A stretch of 36,512 bases of DNA from Planktothrix serta PCC 8927 (GTDB taxonomy: Bacteria; Cyanobacteriota; Cyanobacteriia; Cyanobacteriales; Microcoleaceae). Positions 24,518-32,900 of the stretch are shown piece after piece. Position 1 is the first letter of the stretch; the number at the start of each line of letters is the position of its first letter. Made by a program: the position numbers and the translations under genes. The notes below the pieces were generated by a model. It was given only the letters and a program-made list of their open reading frames with translations. It ran no database searches and was not told where the DNA came from. The stretch lies in NCBI RefSeq assembly GCF_900010725.2, contig NZ_LR734863.1:82960-119471 (forward strand), in the 5' to 3' direction.

Positions 24518-25249
24518 TTGGAAAATCATAAAGAAAAAATTTTGGTCGTTGATGATGAGGCCAGTATCCGTCGGATTTTAGAAACTCGTCTTTCCATGAT
24601 TGGCTACGATGTAGTGACTGCGGCTGATGGAGAAGAAGCCTTAGAGACCTTCCGCAAAACTAACCCGGATTTAGTGGTCTTGGATGTAATGATGCCCAAA
24701 TTGGATGGGTATGGAGTCTGTCAGGAATTACGCAAGGAATCGGATATCCCGATTATTATGCTAACGGCCTTGGGAGATGTTGCCGATCGGATTACCGGGT
24801 TAGAATTGGGGGCGGATGATTACGTTGTTAAACCGTTTTCTCCCAAGGAACTCGAAGCTAGAATTCGCTCGGTATTAAGGCGGATTGACAAAAATGGAGC
24901 ATCGGGTATTCCCAGTTCCGGTGTAATTCAGGTTAGCAATATTAGAATTGATACCAACAAACGACAGGTTTATAAAGGAGATGAACGCATCCGTCTAACG
25001 GGGATGGAATTTAGTTTATTAGAACTCTTAGTCAGTCGTTCTGGCGAACCCTTCTCTCGTTCTGAAATTTTACAAGAAGTCTGGGGATATACTCCAGAAC
25101 GTCACGTTGATACCCGTGTGGTGGATGTTCATATTTCTCGCCTCCGGGCTAAGTTGGAAGATGATCCCAGTAATCCCGAATTAATTTTAACTGCACGCGG
25201 AACAGGGTATCTGTTTCAACGCATTATTGAGCCCGGAGAAGTCGGTTAA
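24518..25249 (+). CDS. rpaB: response regulator RpaB (Ycf27)
   Basis: OmpR-type regulator of photosystem and high-light genes, essential in most cyanobacteria. 243 residues: receiver domain with D13-region acids, phospho-acceptor D56 in LVVLDVMMPKLDG, T in IIMLTALGDV and K in YVVKPFSPKEL. The winged-helix DNA-binding domain starts about residue 135 and ends HVDTRVVDVHISRLRAKL. The start is a TTG at 24518, with GGGAG 12 nt upstream; MENHKEKILVVDDEASIRR matches the family start so closely that this is preferred despite the rare codon. The cognate kinase Hik33 is not in this window. Confidence 0.97.
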   Translation: MENHKEKILVVDDEASIRRILETRLSMIGYDVVTAADGEEALETFRKTNPDLVVLDVMMPKLDGYGVCQELRKESDIPIIMLTALGDVADRITGLELGADDYVVKPFSPKELEARIRSVLRRIDKNGASGIPSSGVIQVSNIRIDTNKRQVYKGDERIRLTGMEFSLLELLVSRSGEPFSRSEILQEVWGYTPERHVDTRVVDVHISRLRAKLEDDPSNPELILTARGTGYLFQRIIEPGEVG

Positions 25250-25250
25250 A

Positions 25251-25335
25251 TAATTAAGAATTACGAATTAAGAATTAAGAATGAAGCAGTTGATTTAGCT
25301 CGTAATTCATAATTTCTAATTCGTAATTACTCTTT
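25251..25335. repeat. AATTAAG heptamer repeat and inverted copy between rpaB and the CCB gene
   Basis: Units of the type GAATTAA on the left (25251-25285) are followed by CGTAATTCATAATTTCTAAT-type sequence (25301-25330) in inverse orientation, so the transcript could fold on itself between two co-oriented genes. Confidence 0.6.
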
Positions 25336-25356
25336 CAGTTGAATTCGGATGAAAGT

Positions 25357-26019
25357 ATGGCGAAATCGGATCGAAATCGGGTATTACGATTACTCCCCAT
25401 TTTTGCAGGAGGTTTGGGAGGGGTGCTACTCCTGGTAAATCGGGTCTTGACCCCGCAGTTATTGGACTCTCAAGCTCGTTCCGATGCCTTGGGGGTGATT
25501 TTAAGTGCTGTGTTGATTTTAACGGGGTTATTGTGGCAGCAAGTTCAACCCCGATCACCGGATACTGTTGAGTTAATCGGAGAACAGGGCTTTGAATTAA
25601 AATCGGATTTACCCGAATTGATTAAAACGGAATTAGCTTGGGCTTCTCATCTCTTATTAACTAATACTGTCACCCGTTCTCTGGTGGTTTATTATCAGGG
25701 TGAAGTCTTATTAAGGCGAGGAGTATTAGGGAAAAATCCAGATGTTAAACCAGGGCCGATTTTACAACGGGTTTTGGAAAAACAAAAACCTGTTTATTTA
25801 GTTAATTTAGCGTTATATCCGGGGCGAATTGAATTTGATTATTTACCCGAAAATACACAGGGCGTTATTTGTCAACCCCTGGGTAACGGCGTGTTAATTT
25901 TAGGGGCTAATGCGCCTCGAAGTTATACTAAACAAGATGAAAATTGGGTAGGAGGAATTGGGGATAAGTTAACAAATACATTATCGAATCTACTCAATCA
26001 AACTTCAACCCTAACCTAG
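25357..26019 (+). CDS. cofactor assembly of complex C subunit B (CCB2/CCB4 family)
   Basis: A 220-residue membrane protein related to plastid CCB2/CCB4, which help attach heme c-i to cytochrome b6. Two hydrophobic helices at the N-terminus (LPIFAGGLGGVLLLVNRVL and ALGVILSAVLILTGLLWQQV) are followed by a soluble domain with LLTNTVTRSLVVYYQGEVLLRRG and GVICQPLGNGVLILGANAPRSYT. The start at ATG 25357 (MAKSDRN) is preferred; a TTG six codons upstream is also open. Its position after rpaB is what I recall in other cyanobacteria. Family assigned from memory of the conserved core. Confidence 0.82.
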   Translation: MAKSDRNRVLRLLPIFAGGLGGVLLLVNRVLTPQLLDSQARSDALGVILSAVLILTGLLWQQVQPRSPDTVELIGEQGFELKSDLPELIKTELAWASHLLLTNTVTRSLVVYYQGEVLLRRGVLGKNPDVKPGPILQRVLEKQKPVYLVNLALYPGRIEFDYLPENTQGVICQPLGNGVLILGANAPRSYTKQDENWVGGIGDKLTNTLSNLLNQTSTLT

Positions 26020-26348
26020 GGGTTCTAAAACAGCATACAACGATACAATCACTATCCGGGTATTCAGGATCATCTGGTGAACAAGAAACTGAAGCTCAAA
26101 TTGTAGGGTAAAATTAGAGAAAATTGAGAAAATCTTAATTTTTGCCCCTCGATTCCTAATATTTTTTCTAGAGGCGAACTTTACCCGTAGAATATTAGAA
26201 GTCAGCTTTTTGTCAAAAATCAAGCTTAAAGTGGTGATTGAGAAATAATCTCTGAATCGCTGTGGCTTTAACTATGCAATATAGCGACAGAATTCAATCA
26301 TCAGTTCGTTTCCACAACCCTTGGAATGTTGACTTTGGAGTCTAAGTC
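26020..26348. other. spacer with a 23-codon frame ahead of the RelE-like pair
   Basis: One hairpin pairs CTAATATT (26156-26163) with AATATTAG (26191-26198). A short frame from ATG 26274 to TAA 26345 (MQYSDRIQSSVRFHNPWNVD, then FGV) ends 3 nt before the next gene; it has no clear ribosome site. Nothing else is recognised. Confidence 0.45.
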
Positions 26349-26762
26349 ATGGAGATTGTATTTGAGTCTAGTGAAGAATTTGAAGAGGATTTAAAAACCT
26401 ATAGTGAAGCTGAACAATCGGTTATTCTGCAACAGCTTCATGAATATTCCCCCTGTTTATTAGAGGATAAAAGCTGTCGAGAAAGACGACTCCATCAATT
26501 TTATCAATTTGATTTACTAGGAGATTATGCGTCATCTCTCTATTCTTTTATTGTTAATTATTACCTGCGAGTGATTTTAACAATCGATGATGATCCTTTA
26601 TTTGATCGCACGATTATTACTTTATTTAGAGTAATTGATAGTCAAGTCGCAGCGCAAGTTTATCAACAAGTTGGAGAATCGATTTATACATCTTTCTTAC
26701 AACCGACACAATGTATTGAGGTCAAATCAAACAATGTTACAGCCTCCACCGCCACTTATTGA
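26349..26762 (+). CDS. RelE/ParE-like small protein, first of an overlapping pair
   Basis: 137 residues. The early segment SSEEFEEDLKTYSEAEQSVILQQLHEY has the helical pattern of RelE-superfamily toxins, and YYLRVILTIDDDPLFDRTIITLFRV matches their terminal beta strands (R-V-I-x-x-I-D-D...I-x-L-x-R-V). A C-terminal extension (TQCIEVKSNN...) is unusual. The ATG has GGAG 10 nt upstream. The next gene starts inside its last 29 nt. No antitoxin with a DNA-binding domain is visible on either side, so a toxin role is only suggested by fold. It could be a non-toxic relative or depend on the partner gene. Confidence 0.7.
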   Translation: MEIVFESSEEFEEDLKTYSEAEQSVILQQLHEYSPCLLEDKSCRERRLHQFYQFDLLGDYASSLYSFIVNYYLRVILTIDDDPLFDRTIITLFRVIDSQVAAQVYQQVGESIYTSFLQPTQCIEVKSNNVTASTATY

Positions 26763-27069
26763 TGAACGGGGTATTATTCACAAAGCGTTAAAGCTTCTTC
26801 CTAACCAACTACGAGGTCGATTTTTAGAAGTTTTGGCAGAATTACAAGATGAATCCTGCTATCGTTATCAACGGTTTTATAAAACTAAACTGAAACGAAT
26901 TAAAGGCACACAAATTCCTCTTTATTGTGCTAAAATTGATGATGCTGAACGCTGGAAACTTTATCTCTACTATCAAGAGGGTAAATTATATTTACAGGAT
27001 ATTATTTGTCCTATTCCTAAAGCCAATAAAGATAGTTTAGATATTATTGCTGAATTAAATGATTTTTAG
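26734..27069 (+). CDS. second RelE-like small protein of an overlapping pair
   Basis: 111 residues from ATG 26734 (MLQPPPPLIDERGIIHKALKL). The body has LLPNQLRGRFLEVLAELQDE as a helical start. KTKLKRIKGTQIPLYCAKIDDAERWKLYLYYQEGKLYLQDI follows as the RelE-like strand region, in which K-L-K-R-I-K-G, Y-x-A-K-I and D-x-E-R-W are recognisable. The start overlaps the previous gene by 29 nt in another frame, so translation is probably coupled. A longer in-frame form from 26635 would overlap far more and has no ribosome site. Function not known; see the preceding gene. Confidence 0.68.
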   Translation: MLQPPPPLIDERGIIHKALKLLPNQLRGRFLEVLAELQDESCYRYQRFYKTKLKRIKGTQIPLYCAKIDDAERWKLYLYYQEGKLYLQDIICPIPKANKDSLDIIAELNDF

Positions 27070-27076
27070 AATTTAT

Positions 27077-27107
27077 AGGAGGAAATAGGAAATAGGAAAT
27101 AGGAAAT
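27077..27107. repeat. heptamer tandem repeat (GGAAATA units)
   Basis: Four GGAAATA units just after the RelE-like pair. Confidence 0.8.
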
Positions 27108-27167
27108 GAGTTAGCTGGATTTAGAATTGTGCTAACCTTAATGGGTAGCACTATATAGCCTTAGCAA

Positions 27168-27836
27168 CTACAACAAATTAGCGGGTGGTGTTTCAGGGAC
27201 AACCCAGTAGTAAATAATTCGATCATTGACTTGTAAAATTTGTTCAGGTTTCCAGTCGCCCATATCGAAAGCATGGGAGACAATGCGAGTTCCTGGCTTC
27301 AATTCCCGCAGTAACTTAGGGCGCAGTTTTAAATTTAGTTCAGGTAATAAATAAAGAGTAACAACGGTTGCATCACTAAAATCCGTTTCAAATAAATCTT
27401 GCTCTCGAAACTCGACGCGATCGCTCACTCCCGCCTTTTGTGCATTCTCTTTAGCTTCTTGAATGCGTTGCGGGTCAATATCAATCCCAATACCCCGTGC
27501 ACCAACTTCTTGAGCGGCGGTAATCACAATGCGACCATCGCCACTCCCTAGGTCGTATACCAGATCAGTTGATTGAACATCTGCTAACCGCAGCATTTCA
27601 TCAACAACGGGCTGAGGTGTTGGAATATAAACCACATCAGGGTTAACAGTCCCTACTTCCACTGTGGGATTAGGATCTACTTGAGTCTGATCCGAGGGGG
27701 AAGACGGGGTTGGAGTTGTATAGGTTTGTTGCTGTGAACTTGCTTCAAAGTTACCCCCTTGGGTACATCCAGCAATACCCAAAGCAATAATACCAACAGA
27801 TGCAATAAATGATCGCACCATCGCTTGAAGTTGCAT
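27168..27836 (-). CDS. lipoprotein-anchored class I SAM-methyltransferase-fold protein
   Basis: 222 residues. A signal peptide ends in a standard lipobox (LGIAGC), with C24 as the lipid-bearing residue. A T/S/P/Q-rich linker (about 28-65) follows, then a class I methyltransferase core: YIPTPQPVVDEMLRLADV, motif I LVYDLGSGDGRIVITAA, motif II GIGIDIDPQRIQEA, RVEFREQDLF and VVTLYLLPELN. All SAM-binding motifs are intact although a lipoprotein should face the periplasm or thylakoid lumen, where SAM is not expected. Substrate unknown. A heptamer repeat lies in its 5' leader. Confidence 0.88.
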   Translation of the reverse strand: MQLQAMVRSFIASVGIIALGIAGCTQGGNFEASSQQQTYTTPTPSSPSDQTQVDPNPTVEVGTVNPDVVYIPTPQPVVDEMLRLADVQSTDLVYDLGSGDGRIVITAAQEVGARGIGIDIDPQRIQEAKENAQKAGVSDRVEFREQDLFETDFSDATVVTLYLLPELNLKLRPKLLRELKPGTRIVSHAFDMGDWKPEQILQVNDRIIYYWVVPETPPANLL

Positions 27837-27868
27837 GATTCTAAATCTCCTTACAAAAAGAGGGGAAT

Positions 27869-27900
27869 TGTTGGCTGTTGGCTGTTGGCTGTTGGCTGTG
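27869..27900. repeat. heptamer tandem repeat (TTGGCTG units)
   Basis: Four TTGGCTG units about 35 nt upstream of the lipoprotein methyltransferase start, probably in its leader or promoter. Confidence 0.85.
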
Positions 27901-28011
27901 TACAGACATCAACAAACCTCCTGTGATCAATCCCACTTGAATTGTAGAAAACTCAGTTTCCAAAAGCCTCTATCAGAAGATCAGGAGTCTTTTCCCCTAT
28001 ATAAATTTAAA

Positions 28012-28096
28012 GTAGAGAGGGTGGTGTCCCTCCAAACTTAGGTATCAAGAGGGTTGGGAGGGACGCCACCCCTACCCTAAAATATTACAAAATCCT
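28012..28096. repeat. palindromic element sharing its arms with the MITE interior
   Basis: The arms are GTAGAGAGGGTGGTGTCCCT (from 28012) and AGGGACGCCACCCCTAC (28059-28075). On the right, TAAAATATTACAA (28078-28090) also matches the left part of the MITE at 3888-4014 in reverse. It ends against the rfbB stop codon and may act as its terminator. Confidence 0.75.
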
Positions 28097-29206
28097 TTAG
28101 TTTGACGATGGATAAACCTGTCGATAATAGGCTTGATATTCTTCTGATAATAACGGTTCCCACCAAGTTCGATGAGTTAAATACCAGCCAACTGTTTGAC
28201 GTAACCCTTCTTCAACAGTAACTAACGGAGCCCAACCTAACTCCGTTTGAATTTTATTCGCATCAATAGCATAACGTCGATCATGTCCGGCTCTATCTTT
28301 AACAAAGGTAATTAATTGATTAGACGGTTTCACGGGTAAATGTACCGCTAATTCATCCATGATCCGACATAATATTTTAACTAAATCAATATTTTTAACT
28401 TCATTATTGCCACCAATATTATACATTTCTCCGGGTCTGCCATTATGAATTACCGCATCTAATGCCCGACAATGATCTAAAACATATAACCAATCTCGCA
28501 CATTTTGACCATCCCCATAAACGGGAAGCGGTTTCCCTAATAAAACATTAATACACATTAACGGAATCAGTTTTTCGGGATAATGATAGGGGCCATAATT
28601 ATTAGAACAATTGGTAATAATTGTAGGCATTCCATAAGTATGATAATAAGCTCTAGCTAAATGATCACTTCCGGCTTTTGAGGCAGAATAGGGACTATTA
28701 GGAGCATAAGGTGTCTGTTCTGTAAAAGCGGGATCATTAGGGCCAAGACTACCATACACTTCATCGGTAGAAACGTGCAGAAACCGATAATGTTCCGGTT
28801 GACCTTGGGCTAACCAATATTGACGAAAGGCTTCTAAGAGGGTAAAAGTCCCAACGACATTGGTTTGAACAAACGCATCAGGGCCAATAATTGAACGATC
28901 AACATGGGATTCTGCGGCAAAATGGGCAATAGTATTGATCTGTTCCTCTTGTAAAAGTCGATCAATTAAAGGGCGATCGCAAATATTCCCTTGAACAAAC
29001 CGGAAATTCGGGTTATGTTCTAAACTGGCTAAATTTTTGCGATTTCCCGCATAGGTCAAGGCATCTAAAACCACAACCCGATCATCGGGATAAGCACTAA
29101 ACCAATGATGGACAAAATTTGATCCAATAAACCCCGCCCCTCCTGTAATCAGAATGCAATGGGGTGAACGATTGCCCGTGTTATCGTAGCTATACTGAAC
29201 AGCCAA
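28097..29206 (-). CDS. rfbB: dTDP-glucose 4,6-dehydratase
   Basis: Second step of dTDP-L-rhamnose and other deoxysugar synthesis (also called RmlB). 369 residues: NAD-binding ITGGAGFIGSNFVHH, the STDEVYGSLG loop with the catalytic T-D-E, and Y-x-x-x-K in YSASKAGSDHLARAY. The sugar-binding NCSNNYGPYHYPEKLIP and GDGQNVRDWLYVLDH segments are also present. About 16 residues precede the usual start (MAVQYSYDNTGNRSPH), and the true start could be internal. No rfbA, C or D gene is adjacent. The product would feed surface polysaccharide, matching the CapA-domain and GT10 genes in the window. Confidence 0.96.
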   Translation of the reverse strand: MAVQYSYDNTGNRSPHCILITGGAGFIGSNFVHHWFSAYPDDRVVVLDALTYAGNRKNLASLEHNPNFRFVQGNICDRPLIDRLLQEEQINTIAHFAAESHVDRSIIGPDAFVQTNVVGTFTLLEAFRQYWLAQGQPEHYRFLHVSTDEVYGSLGPNDPAFTEQTPYAPNSPYSASKAGSDHLARAYYHTYGMPTIITNCSNNYGPYHYPEKLIPLMCINVLLGKPLPVYGDGQNVRDWLYVLDHCRALDAVIHNGRPGEMYNIGGNNEVKNIDLVKILCRIMDELAVHLPVKPSNQLITFVKDRAGHDRRYAIDANKIQTELGWAPLVTVEEGLRQTVGWYLTHRTWWEPLLSEEYQAYYRQVYPSSN

Positions 29207-29403
29207 TGTGATATCCTCCCTAGATCTGCTGGATAAAAATAGTGCTGAAGATTCCGTTTGAAGCCCTGATCCGACAAACTGTTAATAATTGTACTCGTTG
29301 CCAGGATCAGAAAGGGAAATTCTGCCAGAAAATTGAAAGCGGTATTCATCCCAAAAAATGCCAGTCAATTCTATGATTTTAAAGTGGCTGTGAGGAGATC
29401 AGA

Positions 29404-31101
29404 GTGAGTGACTACAATACTATCGCCTTGGCTAAAGCAGGTGATGCCAAAGCGATCGCAATTTTAATCAACCAGGCGTTACAATCCAAAGGGGTAACGG
29501 CAAAAGTGACTCGTCAAAATTACCATCTGAAGGTGGTTTTGGAGTCCCAGCAAGTTCCCGATGCTCAAGCCTGTATTCGCGTGGTTCATAATGGTTTGAT
29601 GCGGTTACAAGCCCCCTCTATTGGGTCTGTGACGATTTCTGGATCTCGTCGAGGTCAGAAAAAATCAGGTTGGACACAGACCTTGGTGTTTCAGCAGTTT
29701 GTATCTCCTCCTCAACCTGTGGAGGTCAAACCTGCAAAACCCCCCAAACCTCGCCCCAAGGCTAAAAAAAATCCAGTTTCTGTAAGGGTATCCCTTCCTA
29801 AACTTTCAATTCCCAAGCTTGAATTTTCCCTTCCTAAAGTTGTTTTCCCGAAACCTCAAGTTTCTGTTTCTAAACCTTGGTTAATTGCAGGTTCTGTTAG
29901 TTTAATGGTTTTGCCAATATCAGGATTTTTAGTTAACCAAAATCAACAACAAATTGCTAATATTTTAACAGAAATTCCTCAAAATATTGCTTTAAGTTTA
30001 CCCGAAATTCCCGCTTTATCCTTAGCAGTGGAACCCGTTGCTACACCAACGCCAGTTCCCACAGCAGCAACGATAAACAATCTGAATAAAGTTTCTCAGT
30101 TAGCTCTAAAAACGCTGCAAAACCCGATTAATCCTGATTTACAAATTACAATTCGGGCGGTGGGTGATATTATCCCCGGAACGAATTATCCTTATAATAA
30201 ATTATCCGCGAATAAACAAGCTTTATTTGCCAAGGTAAAACCAGAATTAAAAGCAGATATTGTCTTTGGTAATTTTGAAAGTACCTTAACAAAATATCCT
30301 TCTAGTGCGAAAGCCATCGGTCGAGGATTAGTTTTTGCTTTTCGCACTCCTCCTGAATATACAGCTTTATTAAAAGATGCAGGATTTGATATTTTAAATG
30401 TTGCTAATAATCATTCTTTTGATTTTTTTGAAGCGGGTTTTAAAGATACAATTCAGAATATTAATAAGCTAGGCATGAAGGCGGTAGGAGAAAAGGGAAA
30501 AATTGTTTATGATGAAGTTAAAGGGGTAAAAATAGCGTTTATTGGGTTTAGTAATTATGAAGCTCATAACAATTTAAGTAATATTGAAGCGGGTAAAAAG
30601 TTAGTTCAACAAGCTCAAAAAAATGCTGATTTTGTGGTAATTTCGTTTCATGGTGGGGCGGAAGGAACAGGCGCGTTAAATGTTAGGAATAAAACCGAAT
30701 ATTTCTATGGAGAAAATCGCGGAAATTTAGTGTTATTTACTCATAGTATGATTGATGCGGGGGCTGATTTAGTCTTGGGACATGGCCCCCACGTTACGAG
30801 GGCGTTAGAATTGTATAAGGGGAAATTAATTGCTTATTCGTTAGGGAATTTTATGGGATATCGAACTTTATCAACGGCTGGAGAGTTAGGATATTCGTTA
30901 ATTTTAGAAGCGAAAGTTAATCCGAAAGGTGATTTTATGGGCGGAAAAATTATTCCTGTTCAATTAGATTCTCAAGGGGTTCCTAATTTAGATAATCATT
31001 CTAAAAGTATTAAGTTAATTCGCAATCTCATTCAACAAGATTTCCCCAAAACCCCTTTGAAAATTGATAATCAAGGCAAAATTTTGATCAAAAAACCTTA
31101 A
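29404..31101 (+). CDS. CapA-domain protein with an N-terminal cyanobacterial domain and a membrane helix
   Basis: 565 residues. The N-terminal part (about 1-95; IALAKAGDAKAIAILINQAL and VTISGSRRGQKKSGWTQTL) is a domain I do not recognise, seen with several cyanobacterial proteins. A P/K-rich linker (about 100-150) and one membrane helix (WLIAGSVSLMVLPISGFLV, about 160-178) follow. Residues about 248-545 are the PGA_cap/CapA metallophosphatase-like domain: IRAVGDIIPGTN, VFGNFESTLT, ILNVANNHSFDF, VVISFHGGAEG, VLGHGPHVTRALELY and YSLGNFMGY. CapA proteins take part in capsule or poly-gamma-glutamate handling. The GTG start has GGAG about 8 nt upstream. Confidence 0.85.
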   Translation: MSDYNTIALAKAGDAKAIAILINQALQSKGVTAKVTRQNYHLKVVLESQQVPDAQACIRVVHNGLMRLQAPSIGSVTISGSRRGQKKSGWTQTLVFQQFVSPPQPVEVKPAKPPKPRPKAKKNPVSVRVSLPKLSIPKLEFSLPKVVFPKPQVSVSKPWLIAGSVSLMVLPISGFLVNQNQQQIANILTEIPQNIALSLPEIPALSLAVEPVATPTPVPTAATINNLNKVSQLALKTLQNPINPDLQITIRAVGDIIPGTNYPYNKLSANKQALFAKVKPELKADIVFGNFESTLTKYPSSAKAIGRGLVFAFRTPPEYTALLKDAGFDILNVANNHSFDFFEAGFKDTIQNINKLGMKAVGEKGKIVYDEVKGVKIAFIGFSNYEAHNNLSNIEAGKKLVQQAQKNADFVVISFHGGAEGTGALNVRNKTEYFYGENRGNLVLFTHSMIDAGADLVLGHGPHVTRALELYKGKLIAYSLGNFMGYRTLSTAGELGYSLILEAKVNPKGDFMGGKIIPVQLDSQGVPNLDNHSKSIKLIRNLIQQDFPKTPLKIDNQGKILIKKP

Positions 31102-31102
31102 A

Positions 31103-31239
31103 TATAGCAATCCTATTTGAGTTGTATCCAAAATCTCGGTTCAAAAGGGAACAGGGAACAGGGAACAGGGAACAGGAATAATAATTCTGGCTGTTTCATA
31201 TCAGTTTTAAATTATTACAACCTATTTGGGATTGCTATA
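31103..31239. mobile_element. MITE-like element, 137 bp, copy 2 (contains a heptamer repeat)
   Basis: Left end TATAGCAATCCTATTTGAGT (31103) and right end CTATTTGGGATTGCTATA (ending 31239) are inverted and match the ends of the copy at 3888-4014, including the following GTTGTA/TACAAC. The interior differs and holds a GGGAACA heptamer array (31147-31176). It starts 1 nt after the CapA-protein stop. Non-coding. Confidence 0.82.
31147..31176. repeat. heptamer tandem repeat (GGGAACA units) inside the MITE
   Basis: Four GGGAACA units between the inverted ends of the element at 31103-31239; the complement of the TGTTCCC units at 1710-1835. Confidence 0.85.
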
Positions 31240-31359
31240 TTCGTCTTTTGAGTTAGAATTATGCTAGATTAGTTCTTAAAATATGTTTCTGTCCTGATCA
31301 AGTTAGCTTCAGTGCAATGACTTGCATAAGTATTAAAAGTTCAATTTGGAGAGCAGATA

Positions 31360-32826
31360 ATGAACAAAACTTTGAGCTTATTCAGTCTAAGTCTAGTCCT
31401 AGCAAGTTTGAATTGGGGATGTGGGGAAGCATCCTCTTCTCAACAGGAAAGCTTAAGCAATTCTAATCCAAATGTTAAAGTGATTCCCTTGGATTTTTCC
31501 ATGAAACCTGATGATCAAGGGGGACTGATTACGGTTGATGTTAATAACAATAATCAAAAAGACTTTATTATTACCCAGTCTCGTTCAAATCTTGTGGGTC
31601 AGAAACAAGGTTTAATTCATGTTTACGATCATTCCGGTCAAAAACTCTGGGAGAAATCCGCTAACGTACAACTCACCAGACAATCAGAAAGCCAAGGTTT
31701 ACCAGGGTTACACGCACCGGGAGTTCAAGCTGCTGATGTCAACGGAGATGGCAAAATAGAAGTTTTGTTTCTGACCACAGATAAGCGGTTACAGATTGTT
31801 GAGGGTGCAACGGGACAAACCATTCGAGAAATTCAACTCACCTCTCCTGATAAAACTGATCGGTGGGAACATTTAGTGATTGCGAATTTTCGCGGAAAAG
31901 GCGATCGAGATCTGCTTCTACAAGCCACCGAAAATGATAAGTATCGGATGGGTCGTTATATTGCGGCTTATTCTATTGACGATTTACTCAAAACCGATAA
32001 TCCTCAACCTTTGTGGACAAGAGATGATTTTGTCGCCAATGCACACAATGGCGCACGGGTTGGAGATCTCGATGGAGATGGCTTAGATGAAGTGTTAGGG
32101 GGGACGCTAATTTCTCCAAAAGGCGATATCTTGTTTAGTGTTCCTCGTAAAGGTCATCTTGATTCTATTTTTATTGCTGATGTTCGACCTGATATTCCAG
32201 GGTTGGAAGTCGTGGCTTTAGAAGAAGGGGGGGAAAAAAAAGAGAACGCCCAGGACTCCAACCGTCTTAAACGCAATCGTGTCTTTCTCTACAACACAAA
32301 AGGACTGATTTGGGAAACAGACTATAAAAATTGGGAACCCCAAAATGCTGCGTTGGGAGACTTTGATCCCAGTCGCCCTGGATTGGAAATTTGGTGTCGG
32401 AGTCGTTTTGATACGGATCAAAAACCCTTTGTCTTTGATGCTAAAGGTCAACTCATTTCTAACTATGAATTCAGTAAGATTGCGCCTGAAGGTTGGACAC
32501 AGAAAGGAGTTGAAGTGATTTTTCCGATTGATTGGACGGGAGAAGCTAAACAGTTAGTCGCAGCCAAGGAACGCCATGAACAGGGAGATGTGGCGATTTT
32601 CGATCCCCTTAACGGTGAATATCAAATTCAATTTCCTGAAAAAGCCTACCGCCTCTATGTTGCAGATGTTTCGGGTGATTGGCGAGAAGAATTAATCGTT
32701 TTGAGTACCCAGGAACTCCGCATTTATTACAACCCTGAACCGAACCCTAATCCTAAGCGTGCGTCCCTGTGGGAGCAAAATCGCTATCGTCGTAGCAAGA
32801 TGACCTGGAATTATTACAGTCCTTAG
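31360..32826 (+). CDS. FG-GAP/VCBS-repeat protein, probable exported lipoprotein
   Basis: 488 residues. A hydrophobic signal (MNKTLSLFSLSLVLASLNWG) is followed by a cysteine, but the lipobox (L-N-W-G-C) is atypical at the -3 position, so lipid anchoring is uncertain. The body has repeated beta-propeller units with calcium-binding loops: VDVNNNNQKDFIIT, ADVNGDGKIEVLFLT and GDLDGDGLDEVLGG. Later blades follow, with WSGEAK-like and VADVSGDWREELIVL segments. This layout resembles extracellular FG-GAP proteins and rhamnogalacturonan-lyase-like propellers; no catalytic residues are recognised. It may bind polysaccharide or protein at the surface. The gene stands alone after the MITE. Confidence 0.8.
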   Translation: MNKTLSLFSLSLVLASLNWGCGEASSSQQESLSNSNPNVKVIPLDFSMKPDDQGGLITVDVNNNNQKDFIITQSRSNLVGQKQGLIHVYDHSGQKLWEKSANVQLTRQSESQGLPGLHAPGVQAADVNGDGKIEVLFLTTDKRLQIVEGATGQTIREIQLTSPDKTDRWEHLVIANFRGKGDRDLLLQATENDKYRMGRYIAAYSIDDLLKTDNPQPLWTRDDFVANAHNGARVGDLDGDGLDEVLGGTLISPKGDILFSVPRKGHLDSIFIADVRPDIPGLEVVALEEGGEKKENAQDSNRLKRNRVFLYNTKGLIWETDYKNWEPQNAALGDFDPSRPGLEIWCRSRFDTDQKPFVFDAKGQLISNYEFSKIAPEGWTQKGVEVIFPIDWTGEAKQLVAAKERHEQGDVAIFDPLNGEYQIQFPEKAYRLYVADVSGDWREELIVLSTQELRIYYNPEPNPNPKRASLWEQNRYRRSKMTWNYYSP

Positions 32827-32900
32827 ATATTCCCTGGTTTTAACAAAAGCGATATACTATGTAACGAATTGTAAAAAATCCTTCCTTTTTGGCATTGATT

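Noticed and set aside
26011-26223. 70-codon reverse frame next to the RelE-like pair, considered as an antitoxin
   Set aside because: Composition is irregular, no helix-turn-helix or ribbon-helix-helix pattern, and it overlaps the end of the CCB gene.
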